A stretch of 47,450 nt of DNA from Bacteroidia bacterium. Its GTDB lineage: Bacteria; Bacteroidota; Bacteroidia; SpSt-205. The DNA is taken from contig JANWZJ010000003.1 of NCBI GenBank assembly GCA_025054525.1, forward strand, positions 35,072-82,521, given 5' to 3'. The notes beneath the pieces were generated by a model. The model worked only from the letters and a program-made list of their open reading frames with translations, was not told the DNA's origin and did no database searches. The number at the start of each line of letters is the position of its first letter. Position 1 is the stretch's first letter. Made by a program: the position numbers and the translations under genes. Below, piece by piece: positions 26,008-35,707 of this stretch.

Positions 26008-27493
26008 ACTGGCGGTCATTAGAGAGACGAGGTACTTTATTTTGCCCGCCGAGTTTGCCTTTGCTTTTGAGCCAGCGGTAAAAGGTCCCTTCAGGTAGCA
26101 TCACTATCTGAGGGGGGGTAAGGGCAAGGTCGGCTTCTCGCTTGGCGTCGTAATCGGAGTTGAGCTGGCGCAGCGTATGATCCAGCACATCCTTGAACCG
26201 TTCTATGTCATCGGGCGGACGAATAAACTCAATAAGCCATTCATGAGCGCCTCGGCTTCTTGCATGGAGGTAAATAGGCGCTACTGTGTAATCCCGCACC
26301 CGAGCGCCCGTGGCTTCACAAGCAGCTTTAAGGGCTGCTTCGGCTTGTTCTATCATCACTTCTTCTCCGAAGGCGTTGATGTAATGGCGTGTGCGCCCCA
26401 AGATGCGAATTCGGTAGGGGTTTATGCTCGTAAATCGCACAGTATCCCCAATCAAGTACCGCCATAGTCCGCCTACTGTTGTGATTACCATGGCATACCC
26501 TACACCTACCCGGACTTCTTCTAAAGGTACGGCTTCCCAGCGGCCTGCCTCCCAGTGCTCTAATGGAATAAACTCATAGAAAACGCCATGATCCGTAAGT
26601 AGGAGCATGTCCTTCGTAGCAGAAGTGTCCTGAAAGGCGAAAAAACCCTCTGAAGCGTTGTAAATCTCCAGATATCGTACCCGAGGAGTGGGGAAATATT
26701 GACGGAAAGTAGCTTCGTAGGGCGTGAAGCTGACCGCCCCATGAAAGAACACTTCAAATCGGGGAAAGACTCCCAGCATGTTCGTAGCTCCTGTACGCCG
26801 CAGCAGCGCATCAAAGAGAAGAACAGTCCAAGTAGGTACCCCTGCTAATCCTACGATACTTTCCCGCTGGGCAAGGAGCGCTTCTGTCATGCGAGGCAGT
26901 TTTTCTTCCCACTTGGGCAGGAGGGCTATTTCCAGAGAAGGGGCCCGAAAGAACCGATAAAAGGAAGGCATATTTGCCAGCAGTACTGCGCTTAGGTCGC
27001 CACACCGAGCTTGCGGCCCCATCGGACCAATCGCATGCGAGCCCCCTATACTGATAATCTTCCCTTCCAAAAGCTGCGTATCCTCCCGATACAGCGTCAG
27101 ATAGGTAGCAAACATGTCCCGAGCCGCTCGGAAGTGATTGTATCGCAGACTATCAGCAGGAATGGGAATGTACTTACTGCGGTCGTTGGTAGTGCCGGAG
27201 GATTTGGCAAACCAGCGAACGCTACCTGGATAAAGCACGTCCGGCTCTCCTCGGAGCATGCGTTCTATCCATGGATAAAGGACTTCATAAGGTTGGACGG
27301 GTACCCTCTGCCTAAAAGTTTCGTAAGTAAGATTAGCCGTTATGCCTAACTTTTTCCCGAAGGCAGTTCCCGCCCCCTTGCGAACCAGATACTTCAGCCA
27401 ATAGCGCTGGCCTTCTAAGGGATGCATTTGTACTCGCCTTATGCGCTGGTACGGTATGCGCATAGCCGCGTACAGCGGTGCCAGCAGCTTCAT
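25961..27493 (-). CDS. GH3 (auxin-responsive promoter) family acyl-adenylating protein
   Basis: [94 protein letters not shown]. Confidence 0.93.
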   Translation of the reverse strand: MKLLAPLYAAMRIPYQRIRRVQMHPLEGQRYWLKYLVRKGAGTAFGKKLGITANLTYETFRQRVPVQPYEVLYPWIERMLRGEPDVLYPGSVRWFAKSSGTTNDRSKYIPIPADSLRYNHFRAARDMFATYLTLYREDTQLLEGKIISIGGSHAIGPMGPQARCGDLSAVLLANMPSFYRFFRAPSLEIALLPKWEEKLPRMTEALLAQRESIVGLAGVPTWTVLLFDALLRRTGATNMLGVFPRFEVFFHGAVSFTPYEATFRQYFPTPRVRYLEIYNASEGFFAFQDTSATKDMLLLTDHGVFYEFIPLEHWEAGRWEAVPLEEVRVGVGYAMVITTVGGLWRYLIGDTVRFTSINPYRIRILGRTRHYINAFGEEVMIEQAEAALKAACEATGARVRDYTVAPIYLHARSRGAHEWLIEFIRPPDDIERFKDVLDHTLRQLNSDYDAKREADLALTPPQIVMLPEGTFYRWLKSKGKLGGQNKVPRLSNDRQYVEEIRAYTALSDSV

Positions 27494-28218
27494 GGCACGA
27501 GCTGAAACTTCTCTCCTAAATATACACGACGCACTTGGGGATCAGCAGCCAGCTCTTGCGCCGTGCCTTCCTTTAGAATCTTGCCCTCATATAGAAGATA
27601 AGCCCTTTGAGTAATGCGCAGCGTTTCATGAACATTATGGTCCGTAATGAGAATACCTATGCCTTTCTCAGCTAACTTAGCGATAATCTGCTGAATCTCC
27701 TCTACTGCGATCGGGTCCACACCAGCAAAAGGTTCATCCAGTAGGAGATAGCGGGGTTCTATGGCGAGTGCGCGAGCGATTTCGGTTCGGCGGCGCTCTC
27801 CGCCCGAGAGCTGCTGTCCCAAAGAATGTCGTACGTGCTGCAGCCCAAACTCCGAGAGAAGCTGTTCTATTCTTTCAGCACGGGCTTTGGAGGAAAGATT
27901 AGAGCGCATTTCCAGAACCGTGCGCAGATTATCTTCTACGCTCATGCGACGAAAGACCGAGGCTTCCTGCGGCAAATATCCAATCCCTCGCTGAGCCCGG
28001 CGATACATGGGGAGGGAAGTGATACGCTCTTCGCCTAAGTAAATCTCCCCCTCATCTGGGCGAATAAATCCCACTATCATATAAAAGGTCGTGGTCTTGC
28101 CGGCGCCGTTGGGCCCGAGGAGCCCTACGATTTCACCGGGCTCTAAGTGCAAGGACACTTGCTGGACTACTTGGCGCTTCCCATACACTTTGACCAGTCC
28201 TTCCGCCCGCAGCCGCAC
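27490..28218 (-). CDS. lptB: LPS export ABC transporter ATP-binding protein
   Basis: [99 protein letters not shown]. Confidence 0.96.
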   Translation of the reverse strand: MRLRAEGLVKVYGKRQVVQQVSLHLEPGEIVGLLGPNGAGKTTTFYMIVGFIRPDEGEIYLGEERITSLPMYRRAQRGIGYLPQEASVFRRMSVEDNLRTVLEMRSNLSSKARAERIEQLLSEFGLQHVRHSLGQQLSGGERRRTEIARALAIEPRYLLLDEPFAGVDPIAVEEIQQIIAKLAEKGIGILITDHNVHETLRITQRAYLLYEGKILKEGTAQELAADPQVRRVYLGEKFQLVP

Positions 28219-28222
28219 TAAG

Positions 28223-28230
28223 CAAATGTA
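28223..28230 (-). promoter_or_regulatory. TACATTTG, -7 box, 4 nt before lptB GTG
   Basis: caaatgta at 28223-28230. Confidence 0.65.
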
Positions 28231-28239
28231 CCAACTTCT

Positions 28240-28247
28240 TACCTTTG
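28240..28247 (+). promoter_or_regulatory. TACCTTTG, -7 box, 3 nt before epimerase ATG
   Basis: Exact TAnnTTTG. Confidence 0.65.
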
Positions 28248-28250
28248 AGT

Positions 28251-29279
28251 ATGTGGTGTGTTACGGGGGCCACGGGATTTTTGGGATATAGCTTTCTGCG
28301 GGAGTGGGAGCGAAGAGGTAGGCCGTTTCCTCTGCGCGCCTTAGTGCGCGACGTGAATCATCCAGTCCTCCGCCCCTACCAAGGTAAGCTGGAAATCATC
28401 CAAGGCTCCTTACAAGATAAGGAAGTACTTCATGCTTTTTGTGAGGGAGCTGAAGGCGTGCTGCATATGGCAGCGGCGATTAGTTTTCTGCCTCGTACTC
28501 GCCCTTGGATGCATAAGGTAAATGTAGAGGGCACCCGTCATCTCGTCAACGCCGCGCTGGAAACCAAAGTGCAAAAGTTTATCTATATTAGTTCTATTGC
28601 TGCATTAGGGCGTCCTGCCTCCCCCCAAGAGCCTATCCGTGAAGACACCATCTGGCAAGATTCCCCCTATAACACGCATTACGGCTACACTAAATACCTT
28701 GGCGAGAAAGAAGTCTGGCGCGGGCATGAAGAAGGCCTCTCCGTACTGATTTTCAATCCCGGTATCATCCTCGGGCCTTATATCTCATGGGATAAAGGCT
28801 CGCCTGCTTTTTTCCGCATGGTATGGAAAGGGCTTCTGGCTTATCCCGTGGGAACAAACGGATTCGTCGGCGTAGAGGATGTGGTCAAAGCGATATTTAC
28901 GGGCATAGCGGCTTACCCAGAAGGATGGAATCAACGATATGTACTGGTAGCCGAGAACTGGAAGTACAAACGACTTTTTGAGGAGATAGCCCAGGTGCTC
29001 CATAAGAAGCCACCACGTTTTCCTGTACCCCCTCAAGTAGCGGTTGGCGTCGGCATGGCTATGGAGTATATAGGTAGTCTTTTTGGGCTACCTGCTGCGG
29101 CTACTCGGGAAACCGCCCGCACTTCCAGCGCGCACTTCCTCTATGACGGCAGTCGTATCACGCACGCATGGCCCGCTTTTCAATACACCCCTTTGCCAAA
29201 GGTCATTCAAGAAACAGGGAAAATGTTCTTAGAACATTATGCAGGTCAAGCTAAACGGCGAGCCTATCAGCCTGCCTGA
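28251..29279 (+). CDS. NAD-dependent epimerase/dehydratase
   Basis: [41 protein letters not shown]-like [33 protein letters not shown]; start moved to ATG 28251. Confidence 0.92.
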   Translation: MWCVTGATGFLGYSFLREWERRGRPFPLRALVRDVNHPVLRPYQGKLEIIQGSLQDKEVLHAFCEGAEGVLHMAAAISFLPRTRPWMHKVNVEGTRHLVNAALETKVQKFIYISSIAALGRPASPQEPIREDTIWQDSPYNTHYGYTKYLGEKEVWRGHEEGLSVLIFNPGIILGPYISWDKGSPAFFRMVWKGLLAYPVGTNGFVGVEDVVKAIFTGIAAYPEGWNQRYVLVAENWKYKRLFEEIAQVLHKKPPRFPVPPQVAVGVGMAMEYIGSLFGLPAAATRETARTSSAHFLYDGSRITHAWPAFQYTPLPKVIQETGKMFLEHYAGQAKRRAYQPA

Positions 29280-29445
29280 AGGAATCACGGTGATTCAGCT
29301 CTTAGAGAGGCTGCAAATAGATGCTCATAAGGTGGGGGTAGCTGTGGCTGTAAATCGCCATGTGATTCCCAGACGAGAGTGGCAGCAAGTTCGGCTGCAG
29401 CCTGGCGACCAAATAGAACTTGTATATGCACGACAAGGCGGCTGA
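29239..29445 (+). CDS. thiS: Sulfur carrier protein ThiS
   Basis: [41 protein letters not shown]-terminal GG. Confidence 0.9.
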   Translation: MQVKLNGEPISLPEGITVIQLLERLQIDAHKVGVAVAVNRHVIPRREWQQVRLQPGDQIELVYARQGG

Positions 29446-30532
29446 GTTTATCGTAGTAGGGGCGGGGGCAGCGGGGCTGGGCATCGCTTGGCATCTCGCC
29501 GATAAAGGCAAGAAAGTCATTCTTCTGGAAGCGAAAGAGCCAGGAGGCGGGGCGATGACTGCCTCTGCCGGTATGCTATCCCCCGCTTACGAAGCAGAAT
29601 ATGAAGAGCTTCCCCTGCTTCGGGCGATGTTAGAGAGCCGCCAACGATACCCCGAATGGATCGCTTACTTAGGAGATGTGGGGTATGAAGATTCAGGCAC
29701 TTATGAGTTAGCGCTCACGCCCGAGGATGTGCCCTATGTACGCCGCCGCTACGAGTTTGAACGGCAGCAAGGGTTAGAAGTAGAATGGATGGAGGGCACG
29801 GAACTGCGAAAACGCTTGCCTCATCTCTCCACCCGCATCCCCGCGGGAACTTATGCACCCCAAGATGGCCACGTCATTCCCGAAATGCTCAAAGCCCGAC
29901 TGATAGAGGCTTTTCTTTCCACAGGTGGCATCCTTTACGCTCAAACGCCTGTCCTGCGCATAGAGCATCGCCCACCTGGGTTTATTTTACATACCCCTTA
30001 TACTATTTATCAGGCAGAGACAGTGATTGTGTGCGTAGGGGTTCCGCTGGAAGGCTTAGAGCTCCCTTTTCGTGTATATCCTGTCCGGGGGCAGATGGTG
30101 TCCGTAGAAAATCCAGCTTTTGGATGGCTACCCGCTCCCGTCCGCTACTACAATCGCATGATGGGATACGGCTATGCCGTACCTAAAAAGACCTATATCA
30201 TCTTGGGCGGTACCACCGAAGAAAAAGGAGCAGACCCCTCGCTTACCTTGGGTGGAGTGATGGATATTTTGCGCAGAGCTTATTATGTCTTTCCTGACTT
30301 GTATGAAGTGCGAATAGTGCGTATGTGGGCAGGTCTGCGCCCCGCTACCGCTTCACGCACGCCTTTTTTAGCTCATGAGCCAGGCACCCGCCTCTTTTTC
30401 GTAAATGGGCTCTATCGGAATGGTATCCTTCTTCTCCCGCTTATTGCAGAAGGCGTAACCCAGTGGGTGTTAGAAGGGAATCTGCCCCCCTCCCTGCAGC
30501 CCTTCTATCAAGACCGCAGCCTTCTGCGATAG
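29426..30532 (+). CDS. thiO: Glycine oxidase ThiO-like FAD-dependent oxidoreductase
   Basis: FIVVGAGAAGLGIAWHLADKGKKVILLEA, AMTASAGMLSPAYEAE, MWAGLRPATASRTPFL, FFVNGLYRNGILLLPLIAE; adjacent to thiS. Confidence 0.9.
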   Translation: MHDKAAEFIVVGAGAAGLGIAWHLADKGKKVILLEAKEPGGGAMTASAGMLSPAYEAEYEELPLLRAMLESRQRYPEWIAYLGDVGYEDSGTYELALTPEDVPYVRRRYEFERQQGLEVEWMEGTELRKRLPHLSTRIPAGTYAPQDGHVIPEMLKARLIEAFLSTGGILYAQTPVLRIEHRPPGFILHTPYTIYQAETVIVCVGVPLEGLELPFRVYPVRGQMVSVENPAFGWLPAPVRYYNRMMGYGYAVPKKTYIILGGTTEEKGADPSLTLGGVMDILRRAYYVFPDLYEVRIVRMWAGLRPATASRTPFLAHEPGTRLFFVNGLYRNGILLLPLIAEGVTQWVLEGNLPPSLQPFYQDRSLLR

Positions 30533-31233
30533 AACCGCATTCCTACTATCAGCAAGAATATAAGCAGCCATAACCACCACAGATAAGCGACCAGAAACGT
30601 GAAATAAATAAAGCCGTTCCAGCCTTCTTTGAAGCTGCGCGTAAGCTGTGCTAAGTAAGAGCCACCCTCTCTATACTCCACATACTCAGCGTTACGTAAG
30701 GTAAGTTCAAGCTCTACTACCTTAGACAAACTGTCAGACCTCTGCTTCTCTACGAGTAGCTCCTGTCGCTCGCTTAGTGCTTGTTGTAGGGCTTTCTCCA
30801 CTTCTACGATTTCGGAGACAGTGCGCGCCTGCCGAAGCAGTACTTGAAACCGAATTATCACAGAGTCCTTGAGAGCTAACTTTCTCTCTATTTCACTTTG
30901 CCCCTGACTAATATCCGTGAGGCTGGTGCGCTCATCAAGCACCTCCCCCAAGCCCCGCAGTCGTACGATAAAGCCTTCATATGCCGCACGAGGCACGAGA
31001 AACTTGAAGAAGGCATATTCTGCCTCTTGCTTTTCCCGCTGGAGTAGCCCCGCTCCTATGGCACGAGCCCAGCTTTCTACGGAGTCTAAACTTCGCTCCC
31101 AATCATCCACGATAAGTGTGAATGAAGCATTCAGCCTTTGCGTAGGAGAAGAGGGGGAAGCGGTTGTTCCACTCACCCCTCCCCCACCGCAAGCGGTGAC
31201 AAATGCTACTATCGCCCCTATGCTCCATCGCAT
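30508..31233 (-). CDS. DUF4349-like lipoprotein
   Basis: Lipoprotein signal ending VTACGGGG, coiled-coil centre, C-terminal TM helix. Confidence 0.75.
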   Translation of the reverse strand: MRWSIGAIVAFVTACGGGGVSGTTASPSSPTQRLNASFTLIVDDWERSLDSVESWARAIGAGLLQREKQEAEYAFFKFLVPRAAYEGFIVRLRGLGEVLDERTSLTDISQGQSEIERKLALKDSVIIRFQVLLRQARTVSEIVEVEKALQQALSERQELLVEKQRSDSLSKVVELELTLRNAEYVEYREGGSYLAQLTRSFKEGWNGFIYFTFLVAYLWWLWLLIFLLIVGMRFYRRRLRS

Positions 31234-31237
31234 TTCT

Positions 31238-31245
31238 CAAAGGTA
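31238..31245 (-). promoter_or_regulatory. TACCTTTG, -7 box, 4 nt before DUF4349-like gene
   Basis: caaaggta at 31238-31245. Confidence 0.7.
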
Positions 31246-31255
31246 GCGTAATGCG

Positions 31256-31263
31256 TAATTTTG
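31256..31263 (+). promoter_or_regulatory. TAATTTTG, -7 box, 5 nt before rpsU ATG
   Basis: Exact TAnnTTTG. Confidence 0.7.
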
Positions 31264-31268
31264 CGACC

Positions 31269-31466
31269 ATGATTATTATACAGCCGCAAGAAGGGGAGAA
31301 CCTGGAGAAAATGCTGCGACGCTACAAGCGAAAGTTTGATAGGTTAGGAATTGCGCGCGAAGTACGGGAACGCATGCACTATATTCCCAAATCTGTACAA
31401 AAACGGGAACAAATAAAACGGGCAGCATACCGCCAGCGCATGCAGCAGCTCGCCCAGCAAGGCTAA
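31269..31466 (+). CDS. rpsU: Small ribosomal subunit protein bS21
   Basis: MIIIQPQEGENLEKMLRRYKRKFDRLGIAREVRERMHYIPKSVQKREQ; start moved from 31203 to 31269. Confidence 0.92.
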   Translation: MIIIQPQEGENLEKMLRRYKRKFDRLGIAREVRERMHYIPKSVQKREQIKRAAYRQRMQQLAQQG

Positions 31467-32438
31467 GTGCTTCTTGCTATAGAAACCTCCTGTGATGATA
31501 CAGCTGTCTGTCTATACGACGGGCAGCGCATCATATCTCATGTCCTTTATCGTCAAACGATACATGCCTCGTATGGAGGTGTGATTCCAGAGTGGGCTTC
31601 TCGGGAACATGAAGTCCGGCTACCCCAAGCTGTACTCCAAGCCCTGCAGGAAGCTCAAGTAAGCTGGGACGACCTACAAGTAATCGCCGCCGCCCAAGGC
31701 CCTGGACTGTTGGGCTCCCTTATGGTAGGCCATACCTTCGCCCGGGCTATCGCCGCAGCCCGTCAACTTCCTTTTATCGGTGTGCATCATCTGGAAGCCC
31801 ACGTGGCATCGTTGGAACTCAGCGGAGAACCCTTGTACTATCCCTTCGTAGCATTAGTGGCAACAGGAGGACATACTCATCTTTTTCGGGTCATAGACCC
31901 TCTACGCATGGAACTGATAGGGAAAACCCAAGACGACGCCGTGGGGGAAGCCTTGGATAAAGTAGCGGCATGGATAGGCTTACCTTACCCCGGAGGGCCT
32001 GCGATTGAGGCGTTAGCCCAGCAAGGAAATCCCCAAGCATTTGCTTTCCCTCAGCCCCGCACAGACAAACCTTATGATTTCAGCTTCAGTGGGCTTAAGA
32101 CGGCTTTCCTCTACACCTATCAGCGCAATCCCTCTGTCTCTCTCCCAGACCTATGCGCCAGTTGGCAAGAGGCGGTATTCACTTACTTAGTGGAGAAGCT
32201 CCTACAAGCAGCTCGTGCGTATCATATGGCGCGTATAGCCCTTGTAGGAGGGGTGGCTGCTAATAAACTCCTGCGCCAAAAACTCACAAAGCAAGCCGAA
32301 GAAGAGGGCTTGCAGGTATATTTAGCGCCTTTAGCTTACTGTATGGATAATGCCGCTATGATAGCCGTAGCCGCATGGCACAAGTATCTAAGCGGTCAAT
32401 ACACCTCCCTCCATACTGCACCCTTCGCACGAGGGTAA
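31467..32438 (+). CDS. tsaD: tRNA N6-threonylcarbamoyladenosine transferase TsaD
   Basis: LAIETSCDDTAVCL, GGVIPEWASREHEV, GVHHLEAHVAS, ATGGHTHLF, GEALDKVAAWIGLPYPGGPAIE, LVGGVAANKLLR, CMDNAAMIA; GTG start. Confidence 0.97.
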   Translation: MLLAIETSCDDTAVCLYDGQRIISHVLYRQTIHASYGGVIPEWASREHEVRLPQAVLQALQEAQVSWDDLQVIAAAQGPGLLGSLMVGHTFARAIAAARQLPFIGVHHLEAHVASLELSGEPLYYPFVALVATGGHTHLFRVIDPLRMELIGKTQDDAVGEALDKVAAWIGLPYPGGPAIEALAQQGNPQAFAFPQPRTDKPYDFSFSGLKTAFLYTYQRNPSVSLPDLCASWQEAVFTYLVEKLLQAARAYHMARIALVGGVAANKLLRQKLTKQAEEEGLQVYLAPLAYCMDNAAMIAVAAWHKYLSGQYTSLHTAPFARG

Positions 32439-32458
32439 AGCATAGTAGAAAACATAGA

Positions 32459-32474
32459 GCGGTGCTTTCACCGC
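32459..32474. terminator. Short hairpin at tsaD/orphan convergent junction, possible bidirectional terminator
   Basis: GCGGTG-CTTT-CACCGC perfect 6-bp stem, 4-nt loop; weak T tract. Confidence 0.35.
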
Positions 32475-32776
32475 ATTACCACGAACGCTCCCCAGTGTGT
32501 GGGGATGTAGCCATTTCCGCTGAAACGCCTCAGAGGAGGAGATACGGGTATCCAAACTGCATTTCCCGCTAACGTTTCGCTTGATAATAGGGGCACATGC
32601 ATCTGGACTCCCAAATAGGGCTCACTGTGCATCTGTAAAAAGTGGTCGTGATAGGCTTCTGTTTTTGCTTGCTGGTAATACTTACCTACCAGCTCCTCCA
32701 CAGAACGGTAGGGAAGCAGAAACTGTATAGCTTCTGAGAAGGTCATGGGCTTGCCAGTTTGCGCAGAATAGCCCAT
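32468..32776 (-). CDS. Hypothetical 102-aa protein
   Basis: Same-strand ORF 11 nt downstream of SDR gene; no recognised family. Confidence 0.5.
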   Translation of the reverse strand: MGYSAQTGKPMTFSEAIQFLLPYRSVEELVGKYYQQAKTEAYHDHFLQMHSEPYLGVQMHVPLLSSETLAGNAVWIPVSPPLRRFSGNGYIPTHWGAFVVMR

Positions 32777-32787
32777 GCCAGCTCATC

Positions 32788-33471
32788 CTATATATCTCCC
32801 TGCATGGGACGGAGAATGAGCTCCTCTACGACAGCGGTAGAAGGGAGATGGGCTAAGGTCCATACGATTTCGGCAACGGCTTCGGGCGGGATAAACCGCT
32901 CTGGGGGATAGGGTGAGCCCCTCCAGCTATCTGTCCAAGTGGCACCTACAAGAAGTGCCGAAACCGCTATACCATACTGCTTGAGCTGGAAGCGGAGGTT
33001 GCGAGAAAAAGCTAAGAGACCTGCCTTAGCCACGGCGTAGGAACCGCCCCCCGGATAAGCCCCTAACGCAGCGATAGAAGAGATATTCACAATCAAGCCT
33101 CTATTCTGAGCGATAAAGAGTGGAAGGACTCCCTTGGTCAGGTAGTAAGCCGCGCTGAGATGCACACCGAGCATTTCCTCATATACTTCATCGGGCTCTT
33201 GGAAAAGGTTCCCTGGTCGGAATAGCCCTGCATTATTGACTAAGATAGAGAGCTTCCCGTAGGTATGTTGGATATAGGCGGCGAAGCGATACGCTTCCTC
33301 TTTGTGCCTTAGGTCGTGAAGCTGAATATCCCAGCCAGCGTGCCGCTCTCGTACTCGCTGGATATTATCGGGATTTGTGGCGCACCCCACGATTTTGTAC
33401 CGTTCGGAAAGGCGACAAGCAATAGCATACCCAATACCCCGCGTACAGCCCGTGATAACGGCAATTTCCAT
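32788..33471 (-). CDS. Short-chain dehydrogenase/reductase
   Basis: [62 protein letters not shown]. Confidence 0.94.
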   Translation of the reverse strand: MEIAVITGCTRGIGYAIACRLSERYKIVGCATNPDNIQRVRERHAGWDIQLHDLRHKEEAYRFAAYIQHTYGKLSILVNNAGLFRPGNLFQEPDEVYEEMLGVHLSAAYYLTKGVLPLFIAQNRGLIVNISSIAALGAYPGGGSYAVAKAGLLAFSRNLRFQLKQYGIAVSALLVGATWTDSWRGSPYPPERFIPPEAVAEIVWTLAHLPSTAVVEELILRPMQGDI

Positions 33472-34238
33472 TAGCGTAGGTAAAATTTGATAATCTCTTG
33501 TTTGATGCTGGGGAGGTTGAAGCGTTCCAGCTTGTTTTCCCGTTCGGCGATGGAAATAAGGCCTGTCTCTTCAGAGACCACCAAGATGAAGGCATCCGTC
33601 TGCTGGGCAGTGGCGATAGCGGAACGGTGCCGCTGTCCATAGTTGCGCGGCAGGTCAGAAGCATCAGTAGTTGGCAACACACAGCGTGCCGCAATAATTT
33701 TATCGCCCCGAATCACAACAGCCCCATCATGCAAGGGGCTTTTCTTCTCAAAAATCATCAGTAGTAATCGCCCCTCTACGGGCATCTGGACAGGAATTCC
33801 GCTTTGTATAATCCGAGTAAGCTCCTGATTCCCTTCAATCACGATAAGGGCTCCAAGCTGATGATGCACTAGGGCATTCAGTCCTGAGACAATTTCCTCG
33901 GCAATTTTTTCTACTTCGGCTTCGCTCAATAACTGCTTGCGGAAGAGGGATAGACTGGGTAGCCCCTGCAGAAATCGGCGAATATCAGACGACAGGACAA
34001 ATGCAATCAATACTCCCAGCCACAGAAGGGCATTTTTGAGGAAGTAGGCAGAACTATTGAGCTCTACTAAGTGTAATATCCCCTGGCTCACCAGGACCGC
34101 TACAAAGAGAAGAGCCAACCCAAGAAGGTTAAGGCGGTAGAACCAGCGCAACATCGCATAGAGTAGAAGGCTTAGCAGCAATATATCTATAAGGTCTTGC
34201 AGCGTGAAGGGTATCAGACCGAGGCGAAAGAGTTCCAT
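33471..34238 (-). CDS. cdaA: Diadenylate cyclase (CdaA/DisA_N)
   Basis: N-terminal TM helices; SPLHDGAVVIRGDKIIAARCVLP, YGQRHRSAIATAQQTDAFILVVSEETGLIS. Confidence 0.93.
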   Translation of the reverse strand: MELFRLGLIPFTLQDLIDILLLSLLLYAMLRWFYRLNLLGLALLFVAVLVSQGILHLVELNSSAYFLKNALLWLGVLIAFVLSSDIRRFLQGLPSLSLFRKQLLSEAEVEKIAEEIVSGLNALVHHQLGALIVIEGNQELTRIIQSGIPVQMPVEGRLLLMIFEKKSPLHDGAVVIRGDKIIAARCVLPTTDASDLPRNYGQRHRSAIATAQQTDAFILVVSEETGLISIAERENKLERFNLPSIKQEIIKFYLR

Positions 34239-35065
34239 ACTTGGAAAAGCTGGATGACTTGGCGAGCAGCAGCTACATCATGCACTCGTAGAACGCATAC
34301 CCCTTTGCGTAAGGCTTCCCAGTGTAAAGCACTGGCAGCAAAGAGCACCTTCTTGGGCTCGGTGTGTAGGAGCCGCCAGAGCATGGATTTACGCGATATG
34401 CCTATAAGTAAAGGATATCCCAACTGCCTGAATAAAGATAATGCCCGAAAAAGTGCATAGTTATGTTCGGGTTTCTTGCCAAAGCCGAAGCCGGGATCTA
34501 TGAGGATTTCGTCTATACCGATGGCACGCAGGGCTTGTAGTTTATCTACGAAATACTGCCACACTTCCTGCACCACATTTTCGTAATGGGGATTGATTTG
34601 CATAGTCTGGGGAGTACCTTGGATATGCATAAGTACGTAGGGTACTCGGTAATGAGCTACCACTTTCCAGAGAAGCGGGTCAAAAGCCCCTCCTGATATG
34701 TCGTTGATGAGATCAGCTCCTTCTTCTAAGGCAAGCCGAGCCACCTCCCCGCGAAAGGTATCTACGCTAATGGGAACGTCAGGGAATGCCTTGCGTATGA
34801 GCCGCAGTGCGGGAAGGAGGCGACGAATCTCTTCTTCTAATGGCACCTCGGGAGCGCCAGGGCGAGTGGAGACCGCACCAATATCCAAAATATCTGCCCC
34901 TTCCACAACAAGCTGTTCCGCCCGAGCGAGAGCATCCTCGGGGGCAAAGGCTTCCCCTCCATCAGAAAATGAGTCTGGCGTAACGTTAATAATCCCCATT
35001 AGTCTGGGGGGGGAAAGAGGAAAAATTTTATCTCGGAGTCGTAGGGAGAATTTCTCGCAGAACAT
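34214..35065 (-). CDS. folP: Dihydropteroate synthase
   Basis: LMGIINVTPDSFSDGG, ADILDIGAVSTRPGA, PISVDTFRGEVARLAL, DLINDISGG, DPGFGFGKKPEHNYAL, LIGISRKSM. Confidence 0.96.
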   Translation of the reverse strand: MFCEKFSLRLRDKIFPLSPPRLMGIINVTPDSFSDGGEAFAPEDALARAEQLVVEGADILDIGAVSTRPGAPEVPLEEEIRRLLPALRLIRKAFPDVPISVDTFRGEVARLALEEGADLINDISGGAFDPLLWKVVAHYRVPYVLMHIQGTPQTMQINPHYENVVQEVWQYFVDKLQALRAIGIDEILIDPGFGFGKKPEHNYALFRALSLFRQLGYPLLIGISRKSMLWRLLHTEPKKVLFAASALHWEALRKGVCVLRVHDVAAARQVIQLFQVWNSFASV

Positions 35066-35705
35066 GTTCAATCACTTCCCGTATAGTGCCATAGGAGTAT
35101 GGGTAGAGGAATGGGACTTCGGCTGGAGCTACCCAGCGGTAATCTTGGATACCCTCTTCGGTTTGAAGGGTAAGGGCAGGCTTATGCAGAGGACAACGGA
35201 AAAGATACCAGCTTACCTCCTTAAGGAAAGCTTGTTCTCCTTCTTGATAGATATGATAGGTGCGCATGAGAAACCGCTCTGCCTGGGGGCAGTGAATACC
35301 TGTCTCTTCTGCCAGTTCTCGTTTCGCCGTTTCCTCCAAAGGCTCATCTTGTTCGCATTTGCCTTTGGGGAGGTCCCAGCGCTTTCTTCGCCAGATAAAG
35401 AGCAGATTATTTTCCTTATCCAGTACCACCGCCCCCCCAGCCTCTAATATAGCGTAAGTACGGCGATATTCTTCCCAGAACTGGAGTAGGGCTGCCTCAG
35501 AAGGGAAGTAGAGAGTGGTAGCGTGCGGCCGGGGAGAAGCCCCGCCTTTGAGATGAAGCGTGCGCACCCGATCTATGGTATTCGGTAGATAGAGAAGGCG
35601 CTTGGGATACTCTTGCGAGAAATTCAAAGTCGTGGGAATACCCCTAATCGTAGGGAAGGATACAGCCAGCTCTAAGCAAAACTCATAGTGATAAATGCGT
35701 AGCAC
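35028..35705 (-). CDS. NUDIX hydrolase
   Basis: DLPKGKCEQDEPLEETAKRELAEETGI (Nudix box). Confidence 0.92.
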   Translation of the reverse strand: MLRIYHYEFCLELAVSFPTIRGIPTTLNFSQEYPKRLLYLPNTIDRVRTLHLKGGASPRPHATTLYFPSEAALLQFWEEYRRTYAILEAGGAVVLDKENNLLFIWRRKRWDLPKGKCEQDEPLEETAKRELAEETGIHCPQAERFLMRTYHIYQEGEQAFLKEVSWYLFRCPLHKPALTLQTEEGIQDYRWVAPAEVPFLYPYSYGTIREVIEHVLREILPTTPR

Positions 35706-35707
35706 TG

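Noticed and set aside
34698-35447. 249-aa plus-strand ORF antisense to folP and the Nudix gene
   Set aside because: Ser/Arg-rich shadow translation opposite two clear protein families; no promoter box or family motif.
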